The notes under the pieces: model-generated
Database searches by the model: none
What the model saw: the letters and a program-made list of their open reading frames with translations, nothing else
Told to the model about the DNA's origin: nothing
Program-made: the position numbers and the translations under genes
Shown: in pieces, positions 60,076 to 64,000 of the stretch
How the letters are laid out: each line of letters opens with the position of its first letter
Numbering within the stretch: the stretch's first letter is position 1
Assembly: GCA_942491345.1 (NCBI GenBank)
Contig: CALOAN010000044.1
Coordinates: 62,001 to 126,000, forward strand
Length of the DNA: 64,000 nucleotides
Source: JAHEEL01 sp942491345
Lineage (GTDB): Bacteria; Actinomycetota; Acidimicrobiia; Spongiisociales; UBA5794
Direction of reading: 5' to 3'

Positions 60076-61083
60076 GTGCGTCGCTCGACGTCCAGAACTT
60101 ACGCGTCGTGGATCCCGACGATCTTTGCGTTGCTTGTGAGCGTCGCCGTGATTGGCCGGTGGGTCCTCACCATGGACGGCCCGATCCGGGTTGCAGCGGT
60201 TGTCCTCCTCGGCGCACTCGTGCCGATCGCCGCGGTCGCCGGGGCGTACGCCTCGCAGCGCCCGCTCAATTGTCGCGTCGCGGAACTCGAAGCCGCGCTC
60301 GAAGAAGAGCAGGTTGCGCGACGTGCACACGACGAGATCTACGGACGTTTCGTCAACGAATTGCGCGCCCCCCTCACCGGGGTCTACGGATTCTCGCGAC
60401 ACCTCGACGACTCGGGTATCGCCAACATCTCAGAGGCTGAAGAACTCATCGGGATCATCTCCCACGACGCCACTGAGGCTGTTCGGAAGGTCGAGAACAT
60501 TGCCACCGCCGCCCAGATCGAAGCCGGCGTCTACCGGCCGGTTCCCACCGCCGTGGATCTCGGCACACACGTTGGCCGAATCGTCGAGGTCATCGGCCGC
60601 TCGCGAATCAAGATCAGCGTCGATTCACAACCGACCGTCGCATGGTGCGATCCGACGGCGGTACGGCAGATTCTCGTCAACCTGGTCCACATCGCAGGGG
60701 AAGCCGGCGCAACCTCACTCCGTTTCGACGTCGACGAACGCAACGGACTCGCGGTCGTCACGGTCACCGACGACCGGATTCGCCACAATCCCGACGAGCG
60801 CGCCGCTGAGGATCTGCTCGGAACCGCCGGTTCGCTATCCAATCGGCTCGTCCCAGCCCTTGTCGAGTATCAGGGAGGGACGATGAACACACAGCGTTCT
60901 CTCGGCTGGACCATCACCATGATTCATTTCCCGGTCGCCACGCCTGCTCAGCGCTCCGAGGACTTCCGATCACCACACGCGACCTCATCCACCGACAGCT
61001 CGGGTGCGCCCGGATCAGGTCGTGGAACTCTGCCGCAGGCCATCCCGGCACGGACCAGACGCGAGTTGACAGGACGTCGGTAG
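60076..61083 (+). CDS. Membrane-bound degenerate histidine kinase
   Basis: A 335-residue protein with two helices at ~12-32 and 37-58, a short coiled coil, then an HisKA-like helix pair. The H-box reads VNELRAPLTGVYGF: Asn94 replaces the phospho-acceptor His. The HATPase-like part keeps DPTAVRQILVNLVHIAG and a degenerate TDDRIRHNPDE in place of the G1 box. The last ~45 residues are disordered. GGAGG precedes GTG 60076. It probably acts as a pseudokinase in complex with another kinase. It has no adjacent regulator. Confidence 0.82.
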   Translation: MRRSTSRTYASWIPTIFALLVSVAVIGRWVLTMDGPIRVAAVVLLGALVPIAAVAGAYASQRPLNCRVAELEAALEEEQVARRAHDEIYGRFVNELRAPLTGVYGFSRHLDDSGIANISEAEELIGIISHDATEAVRKVENIATAAQIEAGVYRPVPTAVDLGTHVGRIVEVIGRSRIKISVDSQPTVAWCDPTAVRQILVNLVHIAGEAGATSLRFDVDERNGLAVVTVTDDRIRHNPDERAAEDLLGTAGSLSNRLVPALVEYQGGTMNTQRSLGWTITMIHFPVATPAQRSEDFRSPHATSSTDSSGAPGSGRGTLPQAIPARTRRELTGRR

Positions 61084-61104
61084 CGACTCCCGCCGCCCTA
61101 CTGC

Positions 61105-61542
61105 TCAGCTGCCTCGCTCGAGCATCGCTTGTTCGAGCGGACCCTTCCTGCGGGTCAGGAAGCGCAACGCTTGGATCGCAAGAATCGCACCCCAGAGAGC
61201 GGCAACGTAGAAGAACCACCAGCCACCACCGTTGAGCGCGTCGACGAGGAGCAGCGACGAAACGACCACGACGTACACCAGGGCATGACGGACGAACCGC
61301 ATCCGTCGCCGAACCCGCTTGCGTGCCTCGCGATCGTCAACCGCACGTCGTCTTCCTTCTTCGCGAATGGCCCGCTGGACCGCCTCACGAGAGATACCGA
61401 CTTCCGCCGCGACGTGGATCAGTTGATCGAATGTAAGGCCACGATCGGTGGGGGCATCAACAAGATCGTCGAGGCGCGCCGCGATATCGATGATGTCTCC
61501 CACTTCGTCACGTGGGAACCGCCGCTCCTGCTGCTGGTCCAC
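61105..61542 (-). CDS. 2TM-domain protein
   Basis: A 145-residue protein. An N-terminal soluble part (DIIDIAARLDDLVDAPTDRGLTFDQLIHVAAEVGISREAVQRAI) looks helical and SHOCT/DUF1707-like. A 2TM domain with two helices follows (HALVYVVVVSSLLLVDAL and WFFYVAALWGAILAIQAL). Such small modules sit at the inner membrane; the role is unknown. It lies downstream of a small gene with which it may be co-transcribed. Confidence 0.82.
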   Translation of the reverse strand: MDQQQERRFPRDEVGDIIDIAARLDDLVDAPTDRGLTFDQLIHVAAEVGISREAVQRAIREEGRRRAVDDREARKRVRRRMRFVRHALVYVVVVSSLLLVDALNGGGWWFFYVAALWGAILAIQALRFLTRRKGPLEQAMLERGS

Positions 61543-61569
61543 GAACGGAAGTGTACGAGGCCCGGCCGT

Positions 61570-61773
61570 TCACTCGTCCGTCAGGTCAACGTCGACGACG
61601 TCGAAGTCGGTCAGCTCAACAGAGCAATCTCGGGTCCGCAGGTGGGCCGATCGTTTCTGATAGCGAGAGATGCCGGGTCCGGCCGACGGATCACTCGGAG
61701 GTGTCCGCACATTTCCTGCAACGGCCGGCACCTCGGCGAGGCGCCGCAGAATCACGCTTAGGTCGGTCTTCAT
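61570..61773 (-). CDS. Small hypothetical protein upstream of the 2TM gene
   Basis: A 67-residue frame starting MKTDLSVILRRLAEVPAV with GGAGGA 4 nt before the ATG, and ending in an acidic VELTDFDVVDVDLTDE. 27 bp separate it from the 2TM gene. The ribosome site and the ending favour a real gene; no family is recognised. Confidence 0.6.
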   Translation of the reverse strand: MKTDLSVILRRLAEVPAVAGNVRTPPSDPSAGPGISRYQKRSAHLRTRDCSVELTDFDVVDVDLTDE

Positions 61774-61858
61774 CCGGTCCTCCTCCGGAACAGCCCGCCC
61801 GCCCCAGTGCCGAAAGCACCGTACCCGACCTGACCAACATTGCCGGGGATATCCGGCA

Positions 61859-61889
61859 TCTCGGGTCTCATGTCTCGGGTCTCGGGTAT
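61859..61889. repeat. TCTCGGG-heptamer array, locus 5
   Basis: TCTCGGG TCTCATG TCTCGGG TCTCGGG, located upstream of the M20 peptidase gene. It is the shortest array of the family and has direct units only. Confidence 0.75.
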
Positions 61890-61929
61890 GGACTTGCTAC
61901 TTGCTACTTGGCAATTGATACTTCCCGCC

Positions 61930-63264
61930 ATGTACAACGATCTCACTGCTGCTGTTCGTGCCGATTTTCCGCGGGCCCAGGCTGAACTCGAGGAACTCGT
62001 GCGCATTCCGTCCGTCTCCGCTCCCGGTTTCGACCCCATGGAGGTCCGGAGAAGCGCCACGCGGATAGCGGAACTCCTCGAGGAATCCGGCTTCTCTGGA
62101 GTCTGCCTTCTCGAGATCGACGATGCCCACCCGGCCGTCTACGCCGAGATCCCAGCGCCCGACGGTGCTCCGACGGTGCTCCTCTACGCGCACCACGACG
62201 TACAGCCCCCGGGGCCGGCCGAAGAGTGGGACTCAACTCCGTTCGAGCCGATCGTTCGAGATGGGCGCATCCTGGGACGGGGAGCTGCAGACGACAAAGC
62301 CGGCGTTGTCATGCACCTAGCGGCCGTGCGCGCCTTCGGCGGCAGCGTCCCCGTCGGCGTGAAGGTCTTCATGGAGGGTGAGGAAGAGATCGGATCCGCA
62401 AACCTTGGAGCGTTCCTTGCGACATATCGGGATCTGCTCGAGGCCGATGTGATCGTGATCGGTGATGCCGGAAACTGGGCCGTCGGGATACCCGCACTCA
62501 CCACGTCGCTGCGGGGACTCGTCGATTGCGTCGTCGAGATTCGAACGCTCGAAGGCGCCGTCCACTCCGGCATGTTCGGAGGGGCAGTACCCGACGCGAT
62601 CATCACCCTGGCGCGGGTGATTTCTTCGCTCCACAACGACGATGGCAGCATCGCCGTCCAAGGTCTTGTCGAAGCTCCGGGTGGCGACCTCGTCCTCACG
62701 GAAGCCGAGGTTCGAGAACAGGCGCGCACGGTCGACGGTCTTCAACTCATCGGCGAAGGGAGCTTCACCGAGCGCCTCTGGTACCAGCCGGCAATCTCCG
62801 TGCTCGCAATCGACGCTCCGCCGATCAGCGAGGCGATCAATCAGCTTGTTCCCGTCGCGCGAGCCAAGGTGTCCATGCGAATTGCGCCTGGACAGGACCC
62901 GCAAGCCGCCCTCGAGGCGCTCGTCGGCCACCTCGAGGGTGCCGTTCCCTGGGGGGCTGAAATCACCATCACGCCCGGCGCGCTCGGCGAACCGTTCGAG
63001 CTCGACGCCTCCGACGATGCTTCCGTCATCTTCAAGGACGCTTTCCGAGCCGCATACGGCACGGCCGCCGTGGAGATGGGTGTCGGCGGATCGATCCCGT
63101 TCGTGGCTGCCTTCGAGGAGGCGTACCCCGACGCGTCGATCCTCCTCACCGGAGTCATGGATCCGACTAGTCAGATCCACGCACCGAACGAGAGCCAGAG
63201 CCTCGGCGACCTCGAGTCCGGCATCCTCGGCGAGGCGATCGCGCTGAGAATGCTTGCCGACTGA
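61930..63264 (+). CDS. M20-family dipeptidase/deacylase
   Basis: A 444-residue metallopeptidase. Zinc ligands lie in VLLYAHHDVQPPG (His and Asp), GRGAADDKAGVV (bridging Asp) and FMEGEEEIGS (Glu general base and ligand), with the late PTSQIHAPNE (His). An intervening dimerisation domain contains VVEIRTLEGAVHSGMFGGAVPDA. GATACT at 61917-61922 gives a leaderless start at ATG 61930; the upstream in-frame extension is repeat DNA. It probably cleaves dipeptides or N-acyl amino acids. Confidence 0.92.
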   Translation: MYNDLTAAVRADFPRAQAELEELVRIPSVSAPGFDPMEVRRSATRIAELLEESGFSGVCLLEIDDAHPAVYAEIPAPDGAPTVLLYAHHDVQPPGPAEEWDSTPFEPIVRDGRILGRGAADDKAGVVMHLAAVRAFGGSVPVGVKVFMEGEEEIGSANLGAFLATYRDLLEADVIVIGDAGNWAVGIPALTTSLRGLVDCVVEIRTLEGAVHSGMFGGAVPDAIITLARVISSLHNDDGSIAVQGLVEAPGGDLVLTEAEVREQARTVDGLQLIGEGSFTERLWYQPAISVLAIDAPPISEAINQLVPVARAKVSMRIAPGQDPQAALEALVGHLEGAVPWGAEITITPGALGEPFELDASDDASVIFKDAFRAAYGTAAVEMGVGGSIPFVAAFEEAYPDASILLTGVMDPTSQIHAPNESQSLGDLESGILGEAIALRMLAD

Positions 63265-63297
63265 TCGCCAGGGCGACAGGCACCGTACCCTCGCATC

Positions 63298-64000
63298 ATG
63301 GATCGCCGCTCGGTCGTCGCTCTCGTTGTCATCGCCGTATCCGCCCTCGCGGTTGCGATGATCCTCTTCGCGGTGAGCGACAACACCTCGACCGAGGCCG
63401 CACCTTCGACCACACAGCCCTCAGCAGGCACTTCTTCCTCGACGCCAGATCAGATCGACTCGTCGAGCGCTCCTTCGTCGACGACCTCGCCTCCGGTGGC
63501 GGCTGAAACCACGAGCACCACATCCGCATCGATACCTCAACCGACGCTCGCGCCCGGTGCGACAGCATGCAGCCCCTACCAGTCGATCACCACGGCGGGG
63601 GTCGTTGCCTCCCCTGACCTCGTCGAAGCATCCGGCATGGCCGCAAGCCGCACCCAACCCGGTGTTGTCTGGGCCCACAACGACTCGCGCGACGGCGCCC
63701 GCGTGTACGCAATCGGCCGGAACGGCGAAGACCTCGGAGGATTCGAGATCGCCGGAGCATCAGCTTTCGATTGGGAGGACATGGCGGCGGGACCCGGCAT
63801 AGATTCGGCCCGGTCGTTTCTCTACTTCGGCGATATCGGCGACAACTTCTCCATTCGCGGCGGCCGCATCACGGTGTATCGAGTGCCGGAACCCGACCCG
63901 GCAACGCTCGCGGGCCCCCTCGAGGGTGCCGTGGCTCTCGAGTTCATCTATCCGGACGGGGAATACAACGCTGAGGCCTTGTTCGTCGCGGACGACTCGA
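63298..64000 (+). CDS. Secreted beta-propeller-like protein (partial, C-terminus outside the window)
   Basis: The frame is open to the window end, giving 234 residues. The N-terminal helix (VVALVVIAVSALAVAMILFAV) and a Ser/Thr linker precede a domain starting ASPDLVEASGMAASRTQPGVVWAHNDS, with DWEDMAAGPG and FLYFGDIGDNFSIRGG, the pattern of a family of secreted actinobacterial beta-propeller proteins. Asp/Asn-rich loops may bind calcium. TACCCT at 63286-63291 (-12 to -7) gives a leaderless start. Confidence 0.8.
   Translation, partial: MDRRSVVALVVIAVSALAVAMILFAVSDNTSTEAAPSTTQPSAGTSSSTPDQIDSSSAPSSTTSPPVAAETTSTTSASIPQPTLAPGATACSPYQSITTAGVVASPDLVEASGMAASRTQPGVVWAHNDSRDGARVYAIGRNGEDLGGFEIAGASAFDWEDMAAGPGIDSARSFLYFGDIGDNFSIRGGRITVYRVPEPDPATLAGPLEGAVALEFIYPDGEYNAEALFVADDS

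Noticed and set aside
1..64000. tRNA genes, rRNA genes, transposases, integrases and phage genes
   Set aside because: Intergenic gaps were read for tRNA T-loop and acceptor patterns and the frames for recombinase motifs; none was convincing.

Overview
The window is about 64 kb of high-GC chromosomal DNA with roughly sixty recognisable genes on both strands. There is no rRNA, no convincing tRNA, no CRISPR array and no transposase. The gene set points to an actinobacterium, by inference an Acidimicrobiia-like lineage. Supporting features are Thr/Pro-rich linkers directly after signal sequences, many genes without a Shine-Dalgarno site but with a TANNNT-like hexamer 7-13 nt before the start codon (leaderless mRNAs), a DUF1876 protein, a deazaflavin-type nitroreductase, a UMF1-family permease and an ABC-F ATPase. 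Mycobacterium-type cell-envelope genes are absent.

Layout. 1-1.9 kb: end of glutamate synthase (gltB partial, gltD). 2.2-10.2 kb: a DOMON-like lipoprotein, a formylglycine-type sulfatase, a PLP decarboxylase, several small proteins, a truncated DUF427 gene and an EamA transporter. 10.2-13.1 kb: a tightly overlapped five-gene minus-strand operon of three secreted or anchored Thr/Ala-rich proteins (one with an Asp/His-repeat tail), an ApbE flavin transferase and a ferric-reductase-like membrane protein. A secreted helical protein is divergent from it. 14.2-16.2 kb: a hybrid three-receiver protein whose kinase core has lost its phospho-acceptor His. 16.3-20 kb: a MacB/FtsX-type ABC exporter with its GbsR/MarR-like regulator and operator. 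20-25.7 kb: an aldo/keto reductase, three tandem paralogous lipoproteins and an ABC-F protein. 27.6-28.8 kb: a divergent arsR/arsM pair with a clear operator. 28.8-34.3 kb: glycerol-3-phosphate dehydrogenase next to a three-gene ABC importer that lacks its ATPase. 34.5-43.2 kb: mixed metabolic and membrane genes, a frameshifted lipoprotein, a radical SAM protein and a TGS-domain GTPase. 43.4-45.2 kb: a PfkB kinase fused to an iron-sulfur HhH glycosylase-like domain. 46.3-46.8 kb: an RRM protein and IF-1. 47-53 kb: a UMF1 permease, an APC permease fused to USP domains and a NatAB-type ABC exporter. 53-64 kb: a two-component system, an L,D-transpeptidase, an M23 peptidase, a second degenerate histidine kinase, an M20 peptidase and a partial secreted protein.

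How the parts may work together. The ApbE/ferric-reductase operon looks like an extracytoplasmic flavin/heme electron-transfer module with a metal-binding secreted partner. ArsR controls ArsM. GlpD next to a Ugp-like importer suggests uptake and oxidation of glycerol phosphates. The M23 peptidase and the L,D-transpeptidase act on the wall.

Non-coding structure is unusually rich. A family of ~100-bp structured intergenic repeats has four good copies. A second family of TCTCGGG-type heptamer arrays occurs at five intergenic loci. There are several strong terminator hairpins and a 60-bp tandem duplication before the kinase-glycosylase fusion. All functional statements come from reading the sequence; no database search was possible.
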